A stretch of DNA of 64,000 nt. Origin: Paracoccus fistulariae (GTDB lineage Bacteria; Pseudomonadota; Alphaproteobacteria; Rhodobacterales; Rhodobacteraceae). The position numbers and the translations under genes were made by a program. The DNA is taken from the NCBI RefSeq assembly GCF_028553785.1, contig NZ_CP067136.1, positions 2,142,001 through 2,206,000 on the forward strand, in the 5' to 3' direction. Of the stretch, positions 1 through 8,231 are shown one piece after another; position 1 is the first letter of the stretch, and each line of letters opens with the position of its first letter. The notes under the pieces are model-generated. The model saw nothing but the letters and a program-made list of their open reading frames with translations. It searched no databases and was not told where the DNA came from.

Positions 1-222
1 CGCATCCTCGCCGGTTTCCTCACCCAGCCAGCCGTAATTCGGGCGCGCGCCGCGCAGCTCATCCTTGATGATCCGCTCGGCCTCGCGATCGGCCTTGCTG
101 ACAAAGTCGCCCGCGCCCTTGACGCTGACCTGCAGGTTCTCGACCTCGCGAAAATCCTTGACGAGACTGCGACCGGCCTTGCGCGCGGCCTTGATCATGA
201 TGTTCAGATTGGCGCTTGCCAT
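1..222 (-). CDS. suhB: Inositol-1-monophosphatase, N-terminal part (runs off the window)
   Basis: Reading from the ATG at 222 gives 74 codons starting MASANLNIMIKAARKAGRS and continuing through KGAGDFVSKADREAE to GWLGEETGE. This is the N-terminus of the SuhB/inositol monophosphatase family, including the Glu-Glu of the metal-binding W-x-G-E-E type motif. The family hydrolyses inositol-1-phosphate, and SuhB also acts in rRNA transcription antitermination in other bacteria. The rest of the gene, with the DPLDGT metal site, lies beyond the left edge. It is transcribed away from metR, with about 95 bases between the SuhB start and the end of metR. Confidence 0.85.
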   Translation of the reverse strand, partial: MASANLNIMIKAARKAGRSLVKDFREVENLQVSVKGAGDFVSKADREAERIIKDELRGARPNYGWLGEETGEDA

Positions 223-317
223 CAGATGCTCCGGGATATGGGGTTGGCTGCGTCATAGGGCGAGACGCGCGAAATGTGAAGCATGCGCGTGGGAAAGGCC
301 GCAGCGGCGCGACAAGT

Positions 318-1232
318 TTATCCCGCCGCGCCCCGCAGCATCCGCAGGGGTTCGGTCCGCGCCAGCCGCAGGACATGCGCAATATAGGGCTGGCTGAGAT
401 CCTCTTCGCGAATCGCGGCATAAAGGCGACGCAGGATGCCACCCCGGCCCAAAGGCAGCATGGCCAGTTCGGGATTGGCGGCCTCGCGGCGCAGAACCCA
501 GTCGGGCATTACCGCCACGCCGCGCCCTGAGGCGACCAGCATCAGCGACACCGCCGTCAGTTCCACCTGACGCTGCTGCGCGGGCTCGACCCCGGCCGGG
601 GTCAGGAACTGGCTGAACACATCCAGCCGCGCGCGGTCCATCGGATAGGTGATCAGGGTTTCCCCGGCCAGATCCTGCGGCTCGGCATAGCCTTTCTGCA
701 CCAGCGGGTGCCCGGCCGCGGCGACCAGCGTGGGGGCATAGTCGAACAGGGGCTGGTAATGGATGCCCGGCATGTCTTCGGGATCCGAGGAAATCACCAG
801 ATCCACCTCTTGCCGGGCCAGCGCGGGCAAGGCGCCGAAGGCCAGACGCTGGCGGATATCCACGTCCACCTCGGGCCAGGCGCGGCGGAAGATGTCCAGC
901 ACCGGCAGCAGCCAGTCGAAACAGGCATGGCATTCCATCGCGATATGCAGCCGCCCGATCCGACCCGCCTCGACCCCCTTGAATTCGGCCTCGGTGGCGG
1001 CGACCATCGGCAGAACCTGTTCGGCCAGCCGCAGCAGTCGCATCCCCGCAGGCGACAGGCGCATCGGCTTGGCCCGGCGGACGAACAACTCGACGCCCGC
1101 CTGTTCCTCCAGCGCCTTGATCTGATGCGACAGGGCCGATTGTGTGATATTCAGAACATCCGCCGCGCGGGCCAGCCCGCCCTGTTCATGGACCGCATGA
1201 ACCGTCCGCAGATGCCGTAATTCCAGATGCAT
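318..1232 (-). CDS. metR: LysR-family regulator of methionine genes, MetR-like
   Basis: A 304-residue LysR-type regulator with an N-terminal winged helix-turn-helix (about residues 1-60, containing TQSALSHQIKALEEQAG and LFVRRAKPMRLSPAG) and a C-terminal effector-binding domain (about 90-290). MetR uses homocysteine as co-inducer. The N-terminus aligns with E. coli MetR if translation starts at the ATG at 1232, seven codons inside the longest reading frame. It is divergent from metF, its classical target, with 88 bases between the starts. The shared gap contains an inverted repeat (separate entry). Family and context agree well; the effector is inferred. Confidence 0.85.
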   Translation of the reverse strand: MHLELRHLRTVHAVHEQGGLARAADVLNITQSALSHQIKALEEQAGVELFVRRAKPMRLSPAGMRLLRLAEQVLPMVAATEAEFKGVEAGRIGRLHIAMECHACFDWLLPVLDIFRRAWPEVDVDIRQRLAFGALPALARQEVDLVISSDPEDMPGIHYQPLFDYAPTLVAAAGHPLVQKGYAEPQDLAGETLITYPMDRARLDVFSQFLTPAGVEPAQQRQVELTAVSLMLVASGRGVAVMPDWVLRREAANPELAMLPLGRGGILRRLYAAIREEDLSQPYIAHVLRLARTEPLRMLRGAAG

Positions 1233-1269
1233 ATGAAAGCCGCTCAACTTCATCTTGAAGATTATGAAT

Positions 1270-1297
1270 TTGTCTCACGCCGACCAATGTGAGACAA
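1270..1297. promoter_or_regulatory. 9-bp perfect inverted repeat in the metR-metF gap
   Basis: TTGTCTCAC at 1270-1278 is the exact reverse complement of GTGAGACAA at 1289-1297, separated by 10 bases. The centre lies 37 bases upstream of the metF start, so it could be an operator for a dimeric regulator or a hairpin in the metF leader. It does not match the enterobacterial MetR box (TGAA-N5-TTCA). TGAA/TTCA half-sites do occur just to its left at 1234-1268. Confidence 0.55.
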
Positions 1298-1320
1298 GGC
1301 CGCAAATGAAAGGAATCGTC

Positions 1321-2199
1321 ATGTCCGCCGCAACGCCGAAAATCAGCTTCGAGTTTTTCCCGCCCAAGACGCTGGATGCCTCGTTCCGGCTGTGGGAAAC
1401 GGCTCGTGCGCTGGCCCCGCTGAACCCGGATTTCGTCTCGGTCACCTATGGGGCGGGCGGCACCACGCGCCAGCTGACCCATGAGGCCGTCACCACCATC
1501 GCCAAGCATTACGGGCTGCACGTCGCCGCGCATCTGACCTGTGTCGAGGCGACCCGCGACGAAACCATGGAGATCGTGCAAAGCTATGCCGATGCGGGCA
1601 TTCGCGAAATCGTCGCCCTGCGCGGCGATGCGCCGAAAGGGCAGGACAAATTCACCCCCTATCCGGACGGCTTTGCCAGTTCGGTCGAACTGATCGAGGC
1701 GATTGCCAAGCGCGGCGACATGCAGATCCGCGTCGGCGCCTATCCCGAGCCGCATCCCGAAAGCCCCGATACAGATGCCGATGTCGCATGGCTGAAGCGC
1801 AAGATCGACGCCGGCGCGACCAGCGCGATGACACAGTTCTTCTTTGACGCCGAGACCTATTTCCGCTTTCGCGACAAATGCGCGGCTGCGGGGATCGACG
1901 TGCCGATCATCCCCGGCATCCTGCCGATTCAGGGCTGGGCAGGCACCAAGCGTTTTGCCGCCGCCTGCGGTACCAGCGTTCCGGACTGGGCCGAGCATGC
2001 GTTCTCGGCCGCCGCCGCCGAGGGCCCCGAGGCCGAGCGTCGTCTGGCCGCCGAGACCTGTATCACGCTGTGCCGCGACCTGATCGCGGGCGGTGTGGAC
2101 CGGCTGCATTTCTATACGCTGAACCGTCCCGAACTGACGGCCGAGGTCTGCGCCGCGCTTGGCGTGCGCCCGACCCGCAATCTGGACGATGTCGCCTGA
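1321..2199 (+). CDS. metF: 5,10-methylenetetrahydrofolate reductase
   Basis: A 292-residue TIM-barrel flavoprotein of the MetF family. It reduces 5,10-methylene-THF to 5-methyl-THF, the methyl donor for methionine synthase. SFEFFPPK at residues 9-16 carries the conserved acid-catalyst Glu (E11), and YGAGGTT follows near residue 45. FFFD, PGILP and LHFYTLNR are the other family signatures. The ATG at 1321 is chosen because it has AAAGGA at a suitable distance and gives the usual N-terminus; the longer frame from 1255 would run through the inverted repeat. Divergent from metR, which probably activates it. Confidence 0.95.
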   Translation: MSAATPKISFEFFPPKTLDASFRLWETARALAPLNPDFVSVTYGAGGTTRQLTHEAVTTIAKHYGLHVAAHLTCVEATRDETMEIVQSYADAGIREIVALRGDAPKGQDKFTPYPDGFASSVELIEAIAKRGDMQIRVGAYPEPHPESPDTDADVAWLKRKIDAGATSAMTQFFFDAETYFRFRDKCAAAGIDVPIIPGILPIQGWAGTKRFAAACGTSVPDWAEHAFSAAAAEGPEAERRLAAETCITLCRDLIAGGVDRLHFYTLNRPELTAEVCAALGVRPTRNLDDVA

Positions 2200-2257
2200 G
2201 CCCACCGGCCTGACGAGGTGACTTGACGCGGCAGTCTGCGCAACCTAGCGGCAGGGC

Positions 2258-3172
2258 ATGCAGACTGCCAAAGAACGCCCCCGGTTCCGCCTGTCGCGGC
2301 AGGAAATCTCGCTGATCCTGATCACGATGATCTGGGGCGGCACATTTCTGGCCGTCCACATCGCCATGCTTTACAGCGGCCCGCTGTTCTTTGTCGGGCT
2401 GCGCTTTGCCATCGCGGGCGTGGCGACATGGCTGCTGTTTCGGAAATCCATGCGCGGGCTGAACGGGCAGGAAACCGTCGCGGGCTGCATCATCGGGATC
2501 GCCATCTTTCTGGGCTATGGCCTGCAAACCTGGGGGCTGCAGACCATCACCAGCAGCCAATCGGCCTTCATTTCCGCGATCTACGTGCCCATCGTTCCCC
2601 TGCTGCAATGGGTGGTCCTGCGACGGCCGCCCCATGTGATGAGCTGGGTCGGCGTGGCGCTGGCCTTTACCGGGCTGATCCTGCTGGCCGGGCCAGAGGC
2701 CGGATCGCTGCGCCTGACCGAAGGCGAAATCGTGACGCTGTTAAGCGCCGTGGCCATCGCGGCCGAGATCATCCTGATCGGGCATTTCGCCAACCGCGTC
2801 GACAGCCGCCGCGTCACCGCGGTCCAGCTTTTGGCGGCGGGCGGGGTCTCATTCCTGATGATGCCCGTGGTTGGTGAGCAGATCCCCGCCTTTTCCTGGG
2901 TCTGGGTCATTGGCGCGGTGGCCCTGGGGCTGGCCAGTGCGCTGATCCAGCTGGTGATGAACTGGGCGCAGAAATCCATCTCTCCGACCCGCGCGACGGT
3001 GATCTATGCGGGCGAGCCGGTCTGGGGCGGCGTCGTGGGCCGCATGGCCGGGGACCGCCTGCCGCCCCTGGCGCTGCTGGGCGCGGCCTTCATTCTGGCC
3101 GGGGTGCTGGCCAGCGAGTTACGGCCCACCAACTGGCGCAAGCGGCAACGCGACGATCAGGCAGAAAGCTGA
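2258..3172 (+). CDS. EamA/DMT-family membrane transporter
   Basis: A 304-residue polytopic inner-membrane protein of the drug/metabolite transporter superfamily. It has two tandem EamA repeats (about residues 15-145 and 155-290) and about ten hydrophobic helices. The first helix carries MIWGGTF and the end of the second repeat carries YAGEPVWGG, both typical of the family. Members usually export amino acids or metabolites; the substrate cannot be told from sequence. It lies 58 bases after metF on the same strand, so read-through is possible. Its last 16 bases overlap the convergent DUF2235 gene. Confidence 0.85.
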   Translation: MQTAKERPRFRLSRQEISLILITMIWGGTFLAVHIAMLYSGPLFFVGLRFAIAGVATWLLFRKSMRGLNGQETVAGCIIGIAIFLGYGLQTWGLQTITSSQSAFISAIYVPIVPLLQWVVLRRPPHVMSWVGVALAFTGLILLAGPEAGSLRLTEGEIVTLLSAVAIAAEIILIGHFANRVDSRRVTAVQLLAAGGVSFLMMPVVGEQIPAFSWVWVIGAVALGLASALIQLVMNWAQKSISPTRATVIYAGEPVWGGVVGRMAGDRLPPLALLGAAFILAGVLASELRPTNWRKRQRDDQAES

Positions 3173-4197
3173 CCTTCGGCCGGGTCCGGCGCCTGCTCCA
3201 GATGGCCCACCAGCCGGGCCGGGCCGCTGTAATCCATCGGCACGGTCTGGTGCAGCGCCTCATTCAGATGCAGGCCCACCAGTCGCGGCGCGCGCAGCCA
3301 GAAGGCCTTGCCCCAGTTTCGCCATGTGCCAATGGCCGGGGCGGTCGGATCGACCGGAAACTGGTCGCGCCAGCCCCTGGGCAGCGGCAGCCCGACCTGC
3401 TGGGCCCTCTCCAGCATCCATGTCAGCGGGATATTCGACAGCGGGCGGGCGAATTCCATGCCGCTCAACTGCCCGCCAATATCGGGATGCGCGCCGCGAA
3501 ACCACATCTGCTCGATCCGGCCCGGGCGTTTGGGATCATCGTTCCACAGCGGCGGGGCAAAGGCCGCACGGGTTTCATCCAGCGCCAGCGCATGCAGCCC
3601 GTGTTCGACATCCGGCCCCAGCGAAGCGTCGTGAAAGCCAAAGCGCGACTGCGTCAGCGGACCCAGAAACGGCAGCGGGATCCCAAGGCTTTGCACCGTG
3701 TCGAAACAGCCCACCAGCCGGACCGGCACATGCGGCATGCAGCGGCGACGGCGAAAGGCGCCAAGCGCCTTTTCCGATCCGCCCTCGCGATAATAGCGCC
3801 AGGCCAGCCGGACATTACGCTCGGTCGCGGATTGCGGGCGCACCAGGCCGACCCGTCCGATCATGCCCACCAGACTGCGCACGGCAAAGGCCCCGCGCGA
3901 ATAGCCGAAGCAATAGATCATGTCGCCTTCGCGATAGCCCGAGGCAAGCCAGCCATAGGCATCGATGATCTGCCCATCCAGCCTGCGGCCCATGATCAGT
4001 TCCGGCAGCGTATTCCAGCGTCGCCATTGCTGGCCACGCCCGTAATGCAGCCGGATCCGCGCCCCGGCCTGCGTCGCCGTCACGGATCGCAAAAGGCGAT
4101 AGATCCGCCCGATCGAACTGCGCTGCCCCTCGACCAGCGAGGCAAAGGTTCCGTCGATCAGGACGACGTGGATCGTAGGCGGGCGAATCTCAGTCAT
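3157..4197 (-). CDS. DUF2235 alpha/beta-hydrolase-like protein
   Basis: A 346-residue protein with DUF2235 features: IDGTFASL near residues 14-21 (conserved Asp/Gly/Thr), the nucleophile elbow GYSRGAF with Ser100, CFDTVQSLG near residue 173 and WFRGAHPDIGG near 242. In several bacteria DUF2235 proteins are phospholipases secreted by type VI systems, but stand-alone members are common in Rhodobacterales. No VgrG, immunity gene or signal peptide is seen here, so a secreted effector role is not supported. It converges on the DMT exporter with a 16-base overlap. Confidence 0.8.
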   Translation of the reverse strand: MTEIRPPTIHVVLIDGTFASLVEGQRSSIGRIYRLLRSVTATQAGARIRLHYGRGQQWRRWNTLPELIMGRRLDGQIIDAYGWLASGYREGDMIYCFGYSRGAFAVRSLVGMIGRVGLVRPQSATERNVRLAWRYYREGGSEKALGAFRRRRCMPHVPVRLVGCFDTVQSLGIPLPFLGPLTQSRFGFHDASLGPDVEHGLHALALDETRAAFAPPLWNDDPKRPGRIEQMWFRGAHPDIGGQLSGMEFARPLSNIPLTWMLERAQQVGLPLPRGWRDQFPVDPTAPAIGTWRNWGKAFWLRAPRLVGLHLNEALHQTVPMDYSGPARLVGHLEQAPDPAEGQLSA

Positions 4198-4231
4198 TCG
4201 CCCATCCTAGCTTGGTAATCTGAGGAATGGA

Positions 4232-5386
4232 TTAACTCAGGGCCATCACTGTCGCGTGACCAAGTGCGCCGAACCCGTTGAAGCGCGTATTCGTCACCAC
4301 CGAATAGGCCCCGGCCCCCTGAAACACGACAAAATCGCCTTCGGTGATGTCTTCGGGCAGGCTCAACTCGCCCGGCAGACGGTCGACGGAATCGCAAGTC
4401 GGGCCAAAGATGACGCGGCCCGTGGGCGTGCCTTCGCGCAGATTGCCCTGCGGGTCGAACACCTCGATCCGGTCGATATTGCCGATGATCGGCAATTCGG
4501 CCAGACCGCCATAGACGCCATCGTTCAGGAACACCGCCGCATCGTCGCGCACCGCCTTGACCCGCGTGATCAGCGCAAAAGCATCGGCACAAAGCCCCCG
4601 CCCCGGTTCGCAGACCAGCAGCGGGGCATCATCGCCAAAGGCCTCGGCCACGGTGTCGCCGATCTCGGCAAAGATCGAGGCCAGATCGGGTTCTACCCCC
4701 ACCACACGATGCGAGGGGAAGCCCCCGCCGACATTCAACCGGCGCGCCTTGACGCCAGCCATATCGCAGATTTCCCGCGCCACGCTGATGTAGCTTTCCC
4801 AGGCGATCGGATCGGTGCATTGCGTGCCCGGATGGAAGGTCAGCGACGGGATATAGCCGCGATCCGCCACCAGCTTCAGCATCTCGGCCGCATATTCCGG
4901 GCTGGCGCCGAATTTCGAGCCGAAATCATAGACCGCACCCAGCACCGGCAGTTTGAAGCGGGGCGAGATTTCAACGCCTTCGCCGCCCACCTCAGTTGGC
5001 ACCGTCTCAAGCAGTTTCTGCAATTCGGACATGCTGTCCACCGACCATGCCCGGATGCCCTCGGCAACCGCGTGGCTGATTTCGGACCGCGCCCGGACAG
5101 GGTTGTGGTAATGGCGCGCCGCGCGCGGGGCCAGACGGCCGATCAGGTCAATCTCGAAAGGCGAGGCCACGTCAAAGCCCTGAATCCCCGCGGCCACCAG
5201 ATTCTGGATCACGGCCTCATCGGGGTTGGACTTGACGGCATAGGTCACAAGCCCGGGAAATCCGTCCAGAAAAACCCGCGCCCGATCCTGCAGGACCGTC
5301 GGGGCAAAAACCATCACCGGATGCTCCGGCTGGGTTTCGCGAATGAGTTCGGCTGGGTTCTGCCATACGACCTTAGAATTCGTCAT
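4232..5386 (-). CDS. Ornithine/lysine decarboxylase, fold type III PLP enzyme
   Basis: A 384-residue decarboxylase of the eukaryotic-ODC/alanine-racemase-fold family, predicted to make putrescine from ornithine (or cadaverine from lysine). The PLP lysine is K52 in YAVKSNPD. Phosphate-binding GGGFPS, CEPGRG and the catalytic Cys (C331) in FGPTCDSVDR are all present. The start at 5386 is preferred over the longer frame from 5521 because GGAAGG lies six bases upstream and family proteins begin here. It is followed on the same strand by the DUF2235 gene 34 bases away. Specificity between ornithine and lysine is not decidable by eye. Confidence 0.9.
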   Translation of the reverse strand: MTNSKVVWQNPAELIRETQPEHPVMVFAPTVLQDRARVFLDGFPGLVTYAVKSNPDEAVIQNLVAAGIQGFDVASPFEIDLIGRLAPRAARHYHNPVRARSEISHAVAEGIRAWSVDSMSELQKLLETVPTEVGGEGVEISPRFKLPVLGAVYDFGSKFGASPEYAAEMLKLVADRGYIPSLTFHPGTQCTDPIAWESYISVAREICDMAGVKARRLNVGGGFPSHRVVGVEPDLASIFAEIGDTVAEAFGDDAPLLVCEPGRGLCADAFALITRVKAVRDDAAVFLNDGVYGGLAELPIIGNIDRIEVFDPQGNLREGTPTGRVIFGPTCDSVDRLPGELSLPEDITEGDFVVFQGAGAYSVVTNTRFNGFGALGHATVMALS

Positions 5387-5462
5387 CGCACCTTCCATGA
5401 TGATAGCGGGTGACCCGGGGCATGAGGGACCATGATACAGGATGTGGCCGTGAAGCCGCGTC

Positions 5463-5915
5463 TTACGCGACGGCCCTTTGTCTGACTTTGACCTGCGCGG
5501 GGAAGACATATCCCAACCCAAGCAAAGTTCCGAAGATTGTCAGGCCAATTCCTCTGGGGGTGTAGATAATGTAGTTTCTTTGGCCCTGCGGTATAGCGTC
5601 AGCGGCATCCAGGGCGGATACCAGCGCGTAAATGTTCAAGCTGTCTGAAAGAACATACAGGGGCAACAGAAACACAAGTGCGAGGACGGACAGCTTCAAT
5701 GCCCGTCGATAGGTCACGGGCTGATCCGTCTTTTTCACGTAGATCGATATCAGGGGAAAAGCTGCCATGACGAGAGCGACGGGATGCGCTTGCAGCGGAT
5801 ACACGATAGAGCGGGGGTAGCCCATCGTCGGCAAAAGAAAGATGGCAAGTGCCAAAAGCAGCCAGATGGCAACGGATATGCCAACAAATGCTGCGACGAT
5901 TTGCGAATCTTTCAT
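5463..5915 (-). CDS. Orphan polytopic membrane protein of atypical composition
   Basis: A 150-residue protein I do not recognise. It has about four hydrophobic segments (roughly residues 7-28, 40-58, 72-92 and 120-140), short polar loops and a basic C-terminus. The start at 5915 has GGAG and a purine-rich stretch just upstream; the longer frame has no good site. The DNA is visibly lower in G+C than its neighbours and uses codons such as TTT, TCT and ATA that adjacent genes avoid. This suggests acquisition by transfer. It lies 76 bases upstream of the decarboxylase on the same strand, but no functional link can be argued. Confidence 0.65.
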   Translation of the reverse strand: MKDSQIVAAFVGISVAIWLLLALAIFLLPTMGYPRSIVYPLQAHPVALVMAAFPLISIYVKKTDQPVTYRRALKLSVLALVFLLPLYVLSDSLNIYALVSALDAADAIPQGQRNYIIYTPRGIGLTIFGTLLGLGYVFPAQVKVRQRAVA

Positions 5916-6047
5916 CTTTCTTCTCTCCAAGCAAAGGCCCACCAAAGGAGGTATTTCCACCGGCCACAAGCAAAGCGGGGTCCGCGTCCATCCGCCTCGG
6001 CCTGCCTTCGTCTCGTAAGGTACTTTCGGAAGCGTTTCAAACAGGAA

Positions 6048-6073
6048 CGCGCCCCAAATCGCTTTGAGGCGCG
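6048..6073 (-). terminator. Hairpin downstream of the PRC-barrel gene
   Basis: An 11-bp stem (6048-6058 with 6063-6073, one wobble pair) closes a GCGA tetraloop on the minus strand, 28 bases after the PRC-barrel stop codon. The T run is better on the plus-strand side (CTTTT at 6074-6078). The hairpin may therefore work bidirectionally or as an RNA-stabilising 3' end. Confidence 0.6.
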
Positions 6074-6101
6074 CTTTTGATGTCTTGAAAGTGGGCAGGG
6101 A

Positions 6102-6593
6102 TCAGTCGTCGCCGCGCATGCCTTCGGCAACTTCCTCGCGCTGTTCCAGCGCTTCCTTGCTCAGCGCCGACACGACCGCGATACGGTCTTCGGTCACGAT
6201 GATCGCGGTTTCTTCCGGCGTCAGCATGACTTCCTTTTCGCCCAGACCCAGGAAGCCGCCGATTTCAGCGATGGCGCCGACGATCTGGCCGTTGGCATCC
6301 AGAACCAGATCCTCGACCTCACCGATCTTTTCCCAGTTCTCGTCGATCTCGGAATAGGTCACGGCATCGTCCCACATCATGCCGCCGGTGGAATCGGTGG
6401 TGAAGATATCGACACCGTCCAGCGCCGAGGCGCGCATCAGGCCCGTCTGCATGGCATCAGCGGGATCGCTTGCCGCTGCATCCGCTGCCGGAGTCATGGT
6501 GGCGTCATCCGCGGTTTCCGAGGTCGCGGTCTGCGCAAAGGCGGCGCCCGCCACCGACAGGATCACGGCGGTCGAAAGATAGAGGTTTTTCAT
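6102..6593 (-). CDS. Secreted PRC-barrel domain protein
   Basis: A 163-residue protein with a Sec signal peptide (KNLYLSTAVILSVAGAAFA, cleavage after about residue 20), then an Ala/Asp/Thr-rich linker and a PRC-barrel-like domain (about residues 75-150). That domain contains the acidic WEKIGEVEDLVLDANGQIVG segment and a GGFLGLGEKEV strand. PRC-barrel proteins of this type are common periplasmic proteins in Rhodobacterales and Rhizobiales, of unclear function. The ATG at 6593 has AAGGAA at good spacing and begins exactly at the signal peptide. It is monocistronic, with a hairpin downstream. Confidence 0.8.
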   Translation of the reverse strand: MKNLYLSTAVILSVAGAAFAQTATSETADDATMTPAADAAASDPADAMQTGLMRASALDGVDIFTTDSTGGMMWDDAVTYSEIDENWEKIGEVEDLVLDANGQIVGAIAEIGGFLGLGEKEVMLTPEETAIIVTEDRIAVVSALSKEALEQREEVAEGMRGDD

Positions 6594-6711
6594 CACGATG
6601 TTCCTTTTCAGATTATGGGCGAACAACCAAACCTGCCGCTAAACCGTTTCGTGCAAAGGATAAGAACTAGCAAAGATTATCTTTGCCGCCAGTGGCCGGG
6701 GAAATTCCCGG

Positions 6712-7365
6712 CTACTGCCGATGCAGCGCGAAGAGATCCACGAAATCCTGCGCGGCGGACCCATCGCCTGTCGTCGTGATCAGGCCCTGATCGACCAGCG
6801 CAGACAGCGGCATCGGACCATAGACCGCGATGGCCAGTGCATTGCCGTTGCCGCCCAGAACACAGGGCGCATCGGGCGATCTGACGGCGCGCGTTGCAAC
6901 CCGACCTTCCGACACGCGCATCTGGAACGATTCGCCCCCGAAATCGAAGCCTGCAATCCTGTCCTGACCGGCCGCCCTGTCACGCAGCAGGTTGACCCCC
7001 ATCGAGATCATCAGCGCCGAGGGGCTGATGAACCGTGTATGGTCATGCCCGGGCACCACCAGCGCCCAGCGGCACAGCGCCTCCAGCACGGGCAGCAATT
7101 CGTGCCCTGCATCGGTCAGCGCATAGATCCCCAAACGGCTGTCATGCGTGACGACCCCGGCCTTCGCAAGCTGGGTCAGGCGGCCCGTCAGCACGCTGGC
7201 GGTAATTCCGGGCAGCCCCGCCCGGATCATCTGAAACCGCTTGGGCGCAAAGATCAGTTCCCGCACCACCAGCAGCGCCCAGCGATCCCCGATCAGGTTC
7301 AGCGCATGGGCCGCCAGACAGCCCTCATCATATCGCAAGCGCGGATTTTCGCCCTCTTTCGTCAT
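6712..7365 (-). CDS. HxlR-family transcriptional regulator with C-terminal ligand-like domain
   Basis: A 217-residue protein. Residues about 12-105 form the HxlR winged helix (DRWALLVVRELIFAPKRF, then LPGITASVLTGRLTQLAKAG and a YALTDAGHELLPVL wing), with the family's conserved Cys at residue 16. Residues about 120-215 form an extra domain resembling the SCP2-like tail found in a subset of HxlR proteins. HxlR regulators answer to electrophiles or redox stress, often through that Cys. It is divergent from the DUF1428/VOC pair with 79 bases between, where a short inverted repeat could be its operator. Confidence 0.85.
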   Translation of the reverse strand: MTKEGENPRLRYDEGCLAAHALNLIGDRWALLVVRELIFAPKRFQMIRAGLPGITASVLTGRLTQLAKAGVVTHDSRLGIYALTDAGHELLPVLEALCRWALVVPGHDHTRFISPSALMISMGVNLLRDRAAGQDRIAGFDFGGESFQMRVSEGRVATRAVRSPDAPCVLGGNGNALAIAVYGPMPLSALVDQGLITTTGDGSAAQDFVDLFALHRQ

Positions 7366-7373
7366 GTTTTAAG

Positions 7374-7396
7374 AGTAGAGGTTGTTTTTTACTACT
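7374..7396. promoter_or_regulatory. Candidate HxlR operator (AGTAG-N13-CTACT)
   Basis: AGTAG at 7374-7378 and CTACT at 7392-7396 form an inverted repeat spaced 13 bases apart, enclosing a T-rich tract. It sits between the divergent HxlR regulator (start 7365) and the DUF1428 gene (start 7445). Dimeric HxlR proteins bind short dyads in exactly such gaps. The assignment is by position only. Confidence 0.4.
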
Positions 7397-7444
7397 GCAA
7401 GTGAGATGCTGCGACTCGGCCTTACTGCATCGCAGGAGAGTAAC

Positions 7445-8209
7445 ATGACCTATTACACAGGCATGATCGCAGCCATTCCGACCGCGAAACGTCAGGCATA
7501 TATCGACCACCTGCGCCGCGCCTGGCACCTGCTTCACAAACATGGCGCGTCGCGGATGGTCGAGGGATGGGGCGTCGATGTGCCGACCGGCAAAGTCACC
7601 GATCTGCGGGCCGCCGTGCAGGCGCGCGCGGATGAAACCGTAATCTTCAACTGGATCGAATGGCCCGACCGCGCGACCTCGGATGCCGCCTGGGTTGCCA
7701 TGCCGGGCGATCCCGACATGGCGGCGCTGGATAAAGACATGCCCTTCGATGGCAAAAGACTGATCCAGGGCGGGTTTGAGCCGTTGATGGAGGCGGGCAC
7801 AGTGCATGGCGCGCCTTATTATCAGGGCTTTCTGCTGGCCGTGCCGGAACAGAACAAGGCCGCCTATGACAAGATGGCCCGCGACGCATGGCCGATGTTC
7901 GAAAAATACGGCTGCCTTGGGATCGCGGAAAACTGGGGCGTGGATGTGCCGCATGGCAAGCTGACCGATATGTATCGCGCGACCAAGGCTGAACCGGGTG
8001 AGGTCGCGGTGTTCAGCTGGACGGCCTGGCCCGACCGCGCAACCTGCGACCGTGCCAGCCAGCAGATGATGTCCGACATGCAGGGACAGCCCATGCCCGA
8101 GATGCCCTTTGACGGGATGCGCATGATGTGGGGCGGGTTTCAGACCATTTTCGACAGTGCCGAGGACGGAACATACCGCGATGCCGATCCGGCGGCGCGC
8201 GCAGACTGA
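7445..8209 (+). CDS. Protein with two tandem DUF1428 domains
   Basis: A 254-residue protein made of two copies of the DUF1428 fold (about residues 1-118 and 122-240). The copies are visible as paired motifs: GWGVDVPTGKVTD with NWGVDVPHGKLTD, WIEWPDRAT with WTAWPDRAT, and MPFDGKRLIQGGF with MPFDGMRMMWGGF. Normal family members, such as E. coli YbaA, carry one copy of about 115 residues and belong to the dimeric alpha-beta barrel group. No activity is established. GGAGAG precedes the ATG at 7445. The downstream VOC gene follows after 22 bases, probably in one transcript under HxlR control. Confidence 0.8.
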   Translation: MTYYTGMIAAIPTAKRQAYIDHLRRAWHLLHKHGASRMVEGWGVDVPTGKVTDLRAAVQARADETVIFNWIEWPDRATSDAAWVAMPGDPDMAALDKDMPFDGKRLIQGGFEPLMEAGTVHGAPYYQGFLLAVPEQNKAAYDKMARDAWPMFEKYGCLGIAENWGVDVPHGKLTDMYRATKAEPGEVAVFSWTAWPDRATCDRASQQMMSDMQGQPMPEMPFDGMRMMWGGFQTIFDSAEDGTYRDADPAARAD

Positions 8210-8231
8210 CCAGATAAAAGGAGATGAAGCG

